Shown here: piece by piece, positions 1 to 9,250 of the stretch
Layout of the letters: every line of letters starts with the position of its first letter
Position numbering within the stretch: the stretch's first letter is position 1
Source: Lanius collurio
Taxonomy: Eukaryota; Chordata; Aves; Passeriformes; Laniidae
Length of the DNA stretch: 64,000 nt
Direction of reading: 5' to 3'
Assembly: GCA_020086605.1 (NCBI GenBank)
Contig: JACBWW010000002.1
Coordinates: 22,681,405 to 22,745,404, forward strand
Translations under genes and position numbers: made by a program
The notes under the pieces: generated by a model
What the model was told of the DNA's origin: nothing
What the model saw: the letters and a program-made list of their open reading frames with translations, nothing else
The model's database searches: none

Positions 1-127
1 CATTCAAGGGTTAAAGAGAGATGCCCAAATATTGGATGTCATCTCACCAACAGGTCTTCAAAAGTTGTTTCTCCTTCAGGTTACACATTTTAGCAGCAAA
101 AGGCAAATACCAAGAAATAGATTTTGG

Positions 128-202
128 AAAAAAAAAAAAAAAAACAAAAAAAACAAAACAACAAAACAAAACCAAAAAACAAACCAACCTCCCTTCCCCT
201 AA
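128..202. repeat. A/C-rich low-complexity tract
   Basis: A run of about 17 A followed by AAAAC/AACC-type units. It is one of seven such tracts in the window that are A/C-rich on the plus strand, so G/U-rich in the QKI pre-mRNA. Confidence 0.85.
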
Positions 203-479
203 CCCATACTAATTCAAACTCAAACAACTTTTGAAGTTATCTTCACAGCCCTTACCTTTCTGAATTCAGTTAGGTATCTGAGAACATGCATCCTCCTCAT
301 AATATACAGTACAGTGGCTCACAAGTTTATTGGAAAAAAAGGAATCTAAATCTTCAGATTTCTCCAAACACAGACAGGAGGCATTTATTCCTTTACTTCT
401 TTCTCATTAAGCAACCATCCATTCATTTTATTTTGCAACACCAATCTGATATTTCCACACCAATTAAAAGAATGAACTT

Positions 480-509
480 GGGGGGATGGGGGGGTGGCGG
501 GAAGTGGGG
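480..509 (+). other. Potential G-quadruplex motif
   Basis: Guanine runs of 6, 7, 3 and 4 are separated by loops AT, TGGC and AAGT. This fits the G3+N1-7 four-tract rule on the plus strand, which is the template strand for QKI. The motif is directly visible; folding is inferred. Confidence 0.7.
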
Positions 510-836
510 AACACGACCAAATTAATTATTGCAGCACTGATTTCATAGCGTTTCCTGATGCAGACAGATGTTTCATTCTTAAAACTGAATCAGTTATAGA
601 ACTTCTGTTAAATATATCAAAGTATATGTATTTAATTGAGCTGGGAAAGCTAAGTTTAGAATTTTTTTTTTAAAACCACAAGCATTCCCAAAGCTTTAAA
701 ATATTAACTGTCCAGGTTTTTGAGAAAAATCACGAATGGGCCAAGACAGGGTATTTGGTTAACCAGCTGTGGTGTTGCAAATCTCATGTACACTCAAAGC
801 ACTTCTTACAAACAAGAACTGCAGAACTAAACTAAC

Positions 837-911
837 CTCGGTCTGCGGTCACAATCCTTTGGTAAGGATGGACACGCATATCGTGCCTTCGAACTTTAGT
901 AGCCACCGCAC
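837..911 (-). CDS. QKI: QKI exon 7a, QKI-5-specific nuclear-localisation exon
   Basis: This 75-nt internal exon encodes most of the QKI-5 tail. With the G left over from exon 6 it reads GAVATKVRRHDMRVHPYQR and then IVTADR, leaving one G for the next exon. The RVHPYQR stretch is the non-canonical STAR nuclear localisation signal known from mammalian QKI-5, so this exon marks the nuclear, splicing-active isoform. The acceptor is TTTAACTAG at 912-920, poor in pyrimidines; the donor is GTTAGT at 831-836, weaker than the other donors of this gene. The phase matches exon 6. The final codons and stop lie outside the window. Confidence 0.97.
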
Positions 912-945
912 CTAGTTAAATTGCAATTACCAAGACAAAGTTAGA
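912..945 (-). promoter_or_regulatory. QKI: Weak acceptor of the QKI-5 exon with UAAY half-sites
   Basis: On the sense strand the 34 nt before exon 7a contain TCTAAC (940-945), GTAAT and TTAAC, giving three UAAY half-sites, and no long pyrimidine tract next to the AG. TCTAAC lies about 30 nt from the exon and is the best branch-point candidate. QKI recognises ACUAAY with a nearby UAAY, so this acceptor could respond to QKI itself. Motifs are seen; regulation is inferred. Confidence 0.5.
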
Positions 946-1101
946 AAACATTCACAGAAAACATTAACAGCAGGTTTATCAAAATGGATTTAAATGATCA
1001 TTAACTACAAAAGTTCATTTTAAGAAAAGCAACAAGTTAAGGCACAGTAGTTTCAAATCTTAATCTTAAAAAGAAGTTTATCTGTGCAGATTAATATTGC
1101 A

Positions 1102-1136
1102 TTTATTTTAAACATCCTGGCCTTAACCTGTTTAAT
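1102..1136 (-). terminator. QKI: Candidate poly(A) signals for the QKI-6 transcript
   Basis: Sense-strand ATTAAA (plus 1131-1136) and AATAAA (plus 1102-1107) lie 29 nt apart, about 520-555 nt after the QKI-6 stop. They precede the QKI-5 exon and could end the QKI-6 mRNA. These hexamers are common by chance in AT-rich DNA. Confidence 0.35.
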
Positions 1137-1400
1137 CCATTCATTTACAATCCCAAAATTACAGTATTTCATGAAATCTATTAGACCCAAGCACATTTAA
1201 GCTTTACTAGTCACATATTCACTGAAGTGCCTTTCTTGCAGCAGGACTATTTTAAATAATGCCATCTTTAATACTGACAATTATTTGCTAACCTTAAGAT
1301 CACTTCCAGTTCTACCACAAAAAAAAAAGTTTTAAAGCAATTCTTCAAGCCTACAGACTGTGATTTTAAACTTTAAGTCATTAAGTATGAACTGCAATGA

Positions 1401-1414
1401 ATTAGGTGATTAGT
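1401..1414 (-). promoter_or_regulatory. Bipartite quaking response element
   Basis: The sense strand reads ACTAATCACCTAAT: a core ACUAAU, a 4-nt spacer, then a UAAU half-site. This matches the known QKI consensus (ACUAAY with a UAAY half-site within about 20 nt). It lies about 245 nt after the QKI-6 stop, in the presumed 3'UTR, where the QKI protein could bind its own message. The match is seen; function is inferred. Confidence 0.6.
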
Positions 1415-1656
1415 AAAGCAAACACTATATAGAACACTTAGCAGTCAGTATACTACTATACACTCATAAATTACAGCTACTCTGTAATAATAGGACCTAA
1501 TCCAAATTAATAGCACTATTTTACTTTAAATCTATGTGCAAAAAAGTGCAAGTAAGTCACTGACTGCTAGGCCAAGCTTTTTTCAAGGCTGCTGAAACTA
1601 AGCATTTGTTAAAATTCAGATCTGATGAAGGATCAGTTAAGACCGTTCTTGAATTC

Positions 1657-1682
1657 TTAGCCTTTCGTTGGGAAAGCCATAC
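1657..1682 (-). CDS. QKI: QKI-6-specific terminal coding exon
   Basis: The coding part of the QKI-6 tail. After the exon 6 donor G, it reads GMAFPTKG and TAA (stop at 1657-1659), which is the known C-terminus of QKI-6. The acceptor is a good pyrimidine tract ending ATCTTCAG at 1683-1690. QKI-6 lacks the RVHPYQR nuclear signal of QKI-5 and in mammals is present in both nucleus and cytoplasm and acts in mRNA stability and translation. The exon lies between exon 6 and the QKI-5 exon, so exon 6 must choose between this acceptor and the one 771 nt further on. The exon continues into 3'UTR toward lower coordinates. Confidence 0.96.
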
Positions 1683-3569
1683 CTGAAGATAAAAGGAAGG
1701 GAATTGAAAGTTAGTCACCAACTAAAAGTTGATCTCAACACCAACATCCCAAAAAATATTGATAGGGATGCATTTCTCTGCCATTTTTAACAGAATTATT
1801 TTAAAACATCTTAAAGGTCCACCACAAAAATGGACAAAATACTATAAATGAGAATGAGCATATAACGAAATAAACTCAATGAACCCCAAATTTAATAAAA
1901 TTCACTCCATACAATTGCTCAGACAATAGAGCAGATGTATTAAGAGTTATTGATTCTAGGCAGCTTAACTGAGAGTGTGGGGTTTTTTCCCTGCCCCCTT
2001 TTCCTTTTTTAAATAACATTTTCTTGGTGAGGTCTGTTTTGGGCAATATACCTTGCACAGTTAAGCCCAGGAGTATACAGTGGTTTCATATGCCATTTTA
2101 GAAATTTAATTTTTCCCTCCTATCTCTTTATAGAAAATCCTGTGAGACATTGAAGTTCCCTGTGTTTTAACAAACTTTGGAATGACGTTTTTATTTACTT
2201 GCTTATTAACTGAATTCAGGAGAGGAGTTTACCACTAAGAGCTGATAGCTGCTTTGATGAACTCTTACCTAACTGTATCTTTAGCCCAGGATGCACCACA
2301 AGTGGACTCATAGACTAGGGGTAGAGGAGCTAGGGAGGGTATTTACATATTTGTGGGAAATTAATAAATGATAATGTTAATATATGCCCACTGAACTTGT
2401 CTGTGAGTTAACTGACAACAACCATAAACTGACAGACATACTGCATACTTTTGTCCTACTAGAATTTTTGGTATTGATTCACTAATCCTGCAAGAGAGAA
2501 GTCTGAAATGCATTTTCTTTTTTACTGTACATGATGTGGAAACATGCACACAGACAGATAACTCACCAAGTATTTGTCACATGAAACACTGATTTTTTTG
2601 CAATACTTTCAACAAAATATTGACTTTGAACCTTATTGTCCAGTGTTCATTAGAGATGTTTAGAATTTGTGTAAATCAATAACTGCCGCTGAACAAAGAT
2701 CAAAGTCCTATAAAATCAACATTATGCAGCACCAAGGTCATATGCAATTCAGAGCAAACTGAAGAGAAAAGATTATTTAGATTCTGTAGAGGGTAGGGAA
2801 GGAAGAAACTACTGGAACTGCTTGCTCCATATTGGCCAGTTAACTGAATTGTCATGACTACATTATCATTCTTGCCTTCACACACCAAATCAGTGGTCTG
2901 AAATATTACCAATGATGGACATTTCAGTGCAATGTATATAAAAGAAGCCATCAGTACAGCTGCTAATTTTATCATCCTTTGGTCAGAATTTGGTTTGCTT
3001 TATACTCATTCACTGAAATAGTTTTCTGCTCACGGTATGATTTAGAGCTTTCTGACACTGAGGAGAGATTTATCAGTTGCGTACTAAATAAACAAGAACT
3101 CCAACTGAACAAAGACTTCTCCACTCCCTCCAGTTTTGCTACTAATACGATATAGCAAAATAAGAAGTCCTGTCTTCCAGAAATTGCTGGATGTTAATTT
3201 ATGTTAAAGAGAATACAAACTAATCCATTATTCATGGGAGCCCAGATGACATGTAATAGACATCAACTTCTTTCAGATGGTTTTTTACCTTGCCTATGTA
3301 TCTGCCATCTATTATCATACAAACATGAAAATTTTATTTTTGGTAAATTTATTAATATAAACTAAGCACACACATTCAGAAATGCCAAATACATTTAAAA
3401 TGTTTAAGAGCTGCACCATCTGAGCAGCTCTCCTAGGCAGTTTTGATATACCTGAGACAAGTTTGTTGCTTCATATTTTTTTTCTTAGAGCTCCATGAAC
3501 CTCTACCTTGCAAACACAACAGAAGCACAAGCAATGCACTCTCCAGTCATCCACGTGCGAAGATCTTAC
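1683..3569 (-). other. QKI: QKI intron between exon 6 and the QKI-6 exon
   Basis: A 1,887-bp intron with GTAAGA donor and TTCAG acceptor. It is AT-rich. I looked for the QKI-7 tail exon in it and did not find it. The open frames at 1876-2058, 2361-2549 and 2700-2975 on the minus strand have no recognisable protein content. Confidence 0.85.
1710..1715 (-). promoter_or_regulatory. ACTAAC at branch-point position of the QKI-6 acceptor
   Basis: The sense strand contains GACTAACT, whose ACTAAC is 28-33 nt upstream of the QKI-6 exon. It fits the ideal branch-point sequence bound by SF1 and is also the core QKI site. QKI and SF1 are both STAR proteins and are known to compete for such sites, so QKI could control inclusion of its own QKI-6 exon here. 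Confidence 0.65.
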
Positions 3570-3866
3570 CTAATACACCACTAGGTTCAATAGGGTACTC
3601 AAGGATTGACGTAGCTGGTGCCAGCGTGTAGGGGTATTCATATGGTGTGTAAATTAAGCCGGCCTCGGGTCCGGGTGGAACTATTGCAGCGGTGGGATGA
3701 GGAGTTCCGTTTGGCATGACAGCGGTTTGTATTTGTCTGATCAAAGGCATTATGGTAGGGCCAGCTGGCGTAGGAGTACGCAGGGCAGCTGGTGGGAGAA
3801 CAGGCGCAGGCCCAGTGATAATCCTTGGAGCCTGGGCTGTTGCTGCAAGAGAAAAGGCAAGGGCTG
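3570..3866 (-). CDS. QKI: QKI exon 6, proline- and tyrosine-rich tail
   Basis: A 297-nt exon encoding the shared C-terminal region of all QKI isoforms. It starts in phase with exon 5 (split codon C|CA gives Pro), reads [19 protein letters not shown], continues through a proline-rich stretch with PxxP motifs ([16 protein letters not shown]), and ends in a tyrosine cluster (YTPYEYPY) and EPSGVLG. In mammals the prolines recruit SH3 domains of Src-family kinases and the tyrosines are phosphorylated, lowering RNA binding. The donor is GTAAGATCT (3561-3569). One Ala is absent after AQA compared with the mammalian sequence as I remember it (AQAAPRI). An alternative acceptor lies 24 nt inside. Confidence 0.98.
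3842..3866 (-). promoter_or_regulatory. QKI: Tandem 3' splice sites at the start of exon 6
   Basis: The upstream acceptor ends ACTGTAG before 3866 and the downstream one ends TTTTCTCTTGCAG before 3842. The second is embedded in coding sequence and has the better pyrimidine tract. Its use would remove 24 nt, eight codons, in frame, joining SP directly to TAQ. Mammalian QKI-7b is 8 residues shorter than QKI-7 as I recall, which fits this pair. Confidence 0.65.
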
Positions 3867-3975
3867 CTACAGTAAGCAAAGAAATTCAGAGGAAAGTATG
3901 GAGATAGCAGTACAAAACGTGGAAAGAATGGGAAAAAAGGGAAAAAGTAGGAAAGAAGAAAAATAAAAGGAAATC

Positions 3976-3981
3976 ATTAGT
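3976..3981 (-). promoter_or_regulatory. ACTAAT QKI core site upstream of exon 6
   Basis: The sense strand contains TACTAAT 110-115 nt before the exon 6 acceptor, followed by a long U-rich stretch. QKI bound upstream of an exon usually represses its inclusion. No UAAY half-site is close by, so this is a weaker candidate than 1401-1414. Confidence 0.35.
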
Positions 3982-6070
3982 ACATGCGCTGATCACACAG
4001 TGCCAAAGCACACCATTCAAATGCAAACAGCTTTCCATTTTCCAGTGTGATTAAGTATGAACATGCAAAATAAAAAAGCCATTGTAAAACAGTGAGGTAG
4101 ATTTCTCAAACAGGTTACACAGCACAAAAGCTCCATTTAGACCACATTTCTTCATTTATGCTATCAAGACTGCATGAGACTGAGATGCATGCAGGAAATA
4201 CAAGGAAAATACTGTCACAATCAAATACAGAGTACAAAATTTAGTGCATCTATAGAGTCCACAGACACTCAGTTATGCAGAGCTGCTGTATGAGTCTAGA
4301 GTTTTTATATGTCTTAAAACTGTATTTAAACATATACCCAATTCCCATTTCCAGGATCAGTGAAGTTGAAGATAACCTAGAAACATGAATCAGTCCTGTC
4401 CTACTCTAACATGAATAAAATACGTATAAATTTTATTTCTGTATCAAGTTTCACCACACAAGATACTTCCTTTGAAGTTCACTATGGCCTTGCTGAAGTT
4501 AAGGAAAATATGTGGTTTTTCTATTTTAGTTTGGGTTTTTGTTTATTTCTGGTAGTTTTGTTTGTTTATTGAAGTGATGCTAGTACATTTCATTAAGTGT
4601 TATTTGAAGCTCGTTGGCACACCAGATGAACAACAACTTAAGCACTAGCACATCTGCTGGTAACAGTCAATCCTGAAGTGTTGTAATATATGTATTTCTA
4701 TGCACTACTGTTGATCTACATTGATTCAGTTAGCTTACAGGTGGCCTGAAAAGACAAATGTTGCTCAGATTTGAGACTGGTGTGTTTCTAAAATTGCTTT
4801 TATTTTTAAACAAAAATGCTCAGATAATTTAAAAAAGGCACTCAAATGTTTTTACTTCCTTTTGTAAACAGAAATAAACCAGTATAGCTTCTACATCTTC
4901 AACTTTTCAGTAAAATCAAAATACAAAGAGTGAAACTGTCTTATCAAATAATGAGTATTCGTGTGGCAATATCTAGACAAAAAATAAATAAAAAAATTCC
5001 ATCCTCTCACTTAACACGGATACAACAGACCACTGGGAAAAGACTGGACAAAGAAATTGCTCAAATTAATATAAACTTTTTTGCAAAAGTTTGCATCAAT
5101 TTAAGCTATTCTGAATGCTATTTTTACTCATAAATTTGCCTTAATTTAGAGACTACCATATATTTAAAACTTATCTAGCTTTAAATATCACAGTGTTCAT
5201 TAGGGCAGAAAGATTTACCATTACCATTGTAGTGGTAAAAGCCCTTGCTTATGTCTCTTTTCAAATCCGAATAATTACACTGGTGTAAGCACTCTCAAAT
5301 TGACCTAACTGCATTCCAACCTTTAAACATATTCAACATTGAAATGGGGACTGTGTGGAGAAACAAATTTGCAAGTATCAATAGGTCCTTAGTGAAAAGA
5401 CCGATTTAACTGTGCTTACATTTGACATCTGTATCACAGCTACAGCAAAAATGTACTTTTGAACAGCATCAGCAACTGCATTTTCAGGAGGAGAAATTAG
5501 ATTTTTCAACTGAAGTAAATAATTTGTATCACACAGAATCGGTATATGCTTTCATTAGTAGGTGCGTGTAATTAATTTTCAAGTGTAAACTTGTGCATAC
5601 ATGCGTTTGCAAAAGCATTTTCACACAAACATAATGGAAGTAATCATAAAAATGGCTCATTACATCACTGATCCCTGTGAACTCAGCTGTGAAATCAGTT
5701 GATGAATTGTTGGTAAAACATAACATTGGGGGTACACATGCAAGCAAGATGAAAGGAAGGAATATAATATAGAAAAAATGTATTCACAGTATCCTCAACA
5801 TCTGTAAACATTTTAGAATTAAATCTCTAAAAATAAATATGCAAAGGAGTCTACTGTCCTTTATATACTTTATGGAAAAAATGATCGTAAAATACAAAAA
5901 TCTGGCTTAAGGGTTGAGGGTTTTTATACTATATATTTGTAAATATTTCAACCCATACATATTGTTAAAAAAATAATGGGGACAAGAAACAAGCTAAAAA
6001 AATCCCAAAACTGAAATAACTTATCCCCCAAAAATCTTTCGCAACAGCTACCTACGGTTTTGTTGGGTTC

Positions 6071-6189
6071 TTACTGCCTTCCATTCTCCAACATAAATTG
6101 CCACTGTCCGTTTTCCAAAGGGTAGCCTAAAGATTCAAAACCTGCAAACACTTCTATGGCATTGACCCTTGCGTTTATGACGTGCTTAC
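6071..6189 (-). other. QKI: Open read-through frame after the exon 5 donor
   Basis: If the exon 5 donor is not used, the frame stays open for 39 codons beyond IKS, beginning [10 protein letters not shown] and ending ENGRQ, and stops at TAA 6071-6073. The segment is less AT-rich than the intron around it. It would give a QKI protein truncated after QUA2 with a novel tail. No clear sense-strand AATAAA follows nearby. An intron-retained or alternative-donor isoform is possible but unproven. Confidence 0.3.
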
Positions 6190-6277
6190 GTGATTTGATG
6201 TTGGCATCTCTGTAGGTGCCATTCAGAATTGCAAGCTCCATCAGCTGCATCTTTTTAAGGCTGTCTTCTCCTTCTGC
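6190..6277 (-). CDS. QKI: QKI exon 5, QUA2 region
   Basis: An 88-nt exon of 29 codons plus one base. It reads [20 protein letters not shown] and then TYRDANIKS, the QUA2 segment of the STAR domain that extends the KH fold and contacts the RNA core motif. It corresponds to about residues 183-211 of mammalian QKI and appears identical to the mammalian sequence as I recall it. The acceptor is CTTCCCTTTTTTTCATATGCAG-like, ending at 6278, and the donor is GTAAGCACG (6181-6189). Phase agrees with exon 4 (phase 0 in) and exon 6 (one base out). Confidence 0.98.
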
Positions 6278-6387
6278 CTGCATATGAAAAAAAGGGAAGA
6301 AAGTCAGGATTATGAACTCACTAGTGCACAAGATCTAAAGAATAAAACTGTTCAAGTTTTTTTAACCAAGCAAAATACCTGCTTTCC

Positions 6388-6393
6388 ATTAGT
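6388..6393 (-). promoter_or_regulatory. ACTAAT QKI core site upstream of exon 5
   Basis: The sense strand has GACTAATGG 111-116 nt before the exon 5 acceptor, nearly the same spacing as the site before exon 6. It matches the ACUAAY core, without a clear adjacent half-site. Confidence 0.35.
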
Positions 6394-8767
6394 CACAAAA
6401 GCAGCAAGCTTTGTCAACTTTTCCATAAAATTAAGTGGAAGTTGCCTGTTGACTATCATTAAGACTTGCTGACAAATATCTTAAAAGAGTTTTGGAAAAG
6501 GTTCATAACATAAATTAAAAAAATTAAGGATTAGATGTAAGTTATGTTGGCTAGAATTCATTTAAGGAATTTTTTTTCTCAAATACATTTCCAAGTACTC
6601 CTAAAGGTATCTTTTAAAAAACTGTATTATTTGGCCCGAGGAAGAATAGACATCACAAATTTTAAGCACAGCAATTTATTGTAATTTGCTCCACTACAGT
6701 CGATACTGACTATTGGGGGGTGGAGCTAACAAAAAATAAACAACAATCCTTAGTAGCTTTCCAGACAGGATATTGACAACTGCCCTGAGGCTGAATTCCT
6801 AATTCTGGCACATGTAGACATATTCCAATGAGGATCTAACTACTATTTAAACAGCATACACTACTCTTGGTTTTGTTTCGATAAAAAATTTGCTTCAATA
6901 CTTCCCTGAAGTTACCTACTGCATTGGTACTATGCAGGTTGCATAAATATTAATAAATGTTCACTTTTTCAGTTAATAATTAAAACATTTCTAACAGTTT
7001 GATTTCATTTTTAAGACCAGAGATTTTCTTTCCAAAAATACTACCATTTGTTTAGTCTACACTCTATCAAGCACAAAACGTGATTACAACATGGGAAACC
7101 CAAGAGGGATGGTCAACGTCTACTGTGATGTTAGGTTACCACCTTGCCTCTTGTATGGCATGCCACTGCTGAAATTCCTAAGTCAGATGCATAAAAGGGC
7201 AGCTTTCCTGTGAGCTGCACTGAATTCTTCCTTTGCTAAACTGGATTTCTTACATTTTTACTTATCTACTTACACAATATTTTCTGTGTATTTGGAACAG
7301 CATTTTCCAAGTTAATGAGCTTGTTATACATACTTTACTCCCAAACTATGGATTAGTGATTTACTAAACTCCAAGACAAAAACAGTTTTCAAATTTTATC
7401 AAGCAAATACAGCACTTATTGTGAGGTATGCTCAAGGGCCATAACCCCTACAAAGGTAACTTTTAGCAGCTGATTTTTAGCAACAGCTCGAAATCAACAT
7501 GGCAAGATGGGTCAACACTGAATTCCTTTACAGGTCAGAAACTGAAAGTCCTAACTGTAATACTGAGGACTTGCATAAACACCAAGATTACCACACAGTA
7601 AACATTCAGAATAAACTGAAAGTTAAACATTTTTTCTTAATATGTTAAATACTGTATGACAGGGCAAGCTGATGTTAATACTAAAAAAGTAAATACACAT
7701 TCAATTACCATCTTAACTAGAAATTAATTGTACAGTTAAGTACTGAACCATCCAGAAATGTCAGACACCATAGTCCCACAGACCCTTTGGAATACAAAAT
7801 ATGCTGACTGTAGCAATCCTAATGTGACACAGAACAGATTTACAATTTACATGCAAAACAATTTTATCTTCTTTTCTTAAGAAACTATTTTTCCATTACA
7901 TCTTTGCTGGTGAATCACCTAGGCAATCACCACACAACAAAACCAATTCCAAATCTACTTCCCTATCCAGAGTTCACAAATTCTTGTCATTCTGAGTATA
8001 CCTTATCAAAGTTATTTTAGCAATAGATTTTTTTTAACATAGTGGTTAGTCTTTTCCCCTTCCCCCATAAGTTGTACTTTGTTATTTGCTTTTTGTTTGC
8101 ATTCATGTATTTATTTATTTGAAAGTGTGTAACAAGAAAACCTTCTCACAATGTCAGCTGCATCTCCCATACAGTTCCATTAATGTTACCAAAATTGCTC
8201 ATTTCCTCCAAATAAGACCTTCAGGTGATTGATCTATGCCATTAAAGACTATCAGTAAATGCTGAATATTACATTCCACTTGCTGGGATAATTTTAGTAA
8301 CCCTAATCCAAGATTTTGCACCACAATGAATATTTTCCAATATAACTATTTATAGGATAATAATTTTAAGATGGAAAATATTTTTACCCTTTTGACATGG
8401 TCAAAAGAAGGAGATATAAGTAATAAATCTTACTTTTACATTTTTCTATAGGTCACTATTGCTTTCTATTAGAAAAGATGTTGCACTTATTTAGGTTTTA
8501 CAAAGTATGCTTATGAAAATAACAATGGACTTAATTAAACAAAGCAGATCAAGTCCTTTTATTTTTGAGGTTTACTTCTCTAGGCTATGCTCAGCAGTTG
8601 ATAAACTTTTCTTCTTTTAAACAGACTCCAAAACACAGCTTAAAATTTTCCCTTAAAAACTGTACCAGTAAAAATATCAGAGATGTAAGATGTGGACTTG
8701 TGTTACCAGACATCAACACTGACTTTTGACTTCTGGTACATTGATTTTTAAAGCATTTATTAGATAG

Positions 8768-8814
8768 AAAAAAAACCCCAAAAAACAAAACAACCCAAAC
8801 AAAAACCCAACCCC
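8768..8814. repeat. A/C-rich low-complexity tract
   Basis: AAAACCCC- and AAACAAAACCC-type units on the plus strand, directly before the GC-richer patch at 8836-9250. Sense-strand RNA would be GGGUU/GUUUU-rich. Confidence 0.85.
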
Positions 8815-8835
8815 ATCGCTTTAAAAACACGTGTA

Positions 8836-9250
8836 ATGCTGACCACAAGGTCATCGTTCCGACTCCTCCCAGAAGATGGCACTGTTTGTTGCACAATGCC
8901 ATCTCTGCAGGACATGGGTGCTCAGCACTCCTTGGACCACCCTACCAGAGCTGCTCAAAATCCTGCCACCCCCTCGCACCCTGAACTTGGAACTGTCATT
9001 TGCCACCTCTGCTCAAGGCGAAATCACAGAGGCGGCCAGGACCACTTGGGACACGCTGTCGTGTCCTTCATTCTCTGGTACCAAGCTCTCCACTTGAACA
9101 TCCTTCACCAACTGCCAACACGTCAAATTTCCAAGAGCAAGGGGCACATGTTTTTGCCTGCCCAATCCTCTCGTTTCTTTGCTGACAGATGATCAAATGA
9201 GGCACATGAGCTCTGTCTTAGCTCCAGGCATTCCTGCAGGCACTCTGTTT
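8836..9250. other. GC-richer patch of unknown origin
   Basis: About 400 bp clearly richer in G+C than its surroundings, with overlapping open frames in all three plus-strand phases (up to 118 codons at 8836-9192), which suggests composition rather than coding. It starts with an inverted repeat (8874-8904). It may be an old insertion or a conserved element. I do not recognise a family. Confidence 0.35.

Larger units (their letters stand above)
1..836 (-). other. QKI: QKI intron downstream of exon 7a (partial)
   Basis: Non-coding sequence between the donor of the QKI-5-specific exon 7a and the window edge. The last QKI-5 exon should encode the terminal few residues, by analogy with mammals; I looked for its reverse complement here and did not see it, so it should lie to the left. 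The stretch holds an A/C-rich simple tract near the start, a guanine-rich block at 480-509, and otherwise AT-rich sequence without a supportable gene. Short open frames here have no recognisable content. Confidence 0.8.
912..1656 (-). other. QKI: Presumed QKI-6 3'UTR and following sequence; 3' end not resolved
   Basis: Sequence downstream of the QKI-6 stop codon. In mammals the QKI-6 tail is on a terminal exon, so this should be 3'UTR for at least part of its length. Sense-strand poly(A)-signal candidates are ATTAAA (1131-1136) and AATAAA (1102-1107), which would give a UTR of about 550-600 nt. I cannot tell whether cleavage happens there or further on, past exon 7a. A bipartite QKI-type site lies inside at 1401-1414. 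Confidence 0.5.
3867..6189 (-). other. QKI: QKI intron between exons 5 and 6
   Basis: A 2,323-bp AT-rich intron with GTAAGC donor and a pyrimidine-rich 3' end. It contains an ACTAAT site 110 nt before exon 6 and an open read-through frame next to exon 5. No other gene is visible; the frames at 4930-5133 (plus) and 5529-5747 (minus) look random. Confidence 0.9.

Noticed and set aside
2700..2975. 91-codon minus-strand open frame within the intron before the QKI-6 exon
   Set aside because: Does not match the QKI-7 tail or any protein I know; likely random.
3697..3966. Open frames on the plus strand opposite exon 6
   Set aside because: They are antisense shadows of the QKI coding exon.
8836..9192. 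118-codon open frame on the plus strand
   Set aside because: Three plus-strand phases are open over the same GC-richer stretch and none has recognisable protein features.
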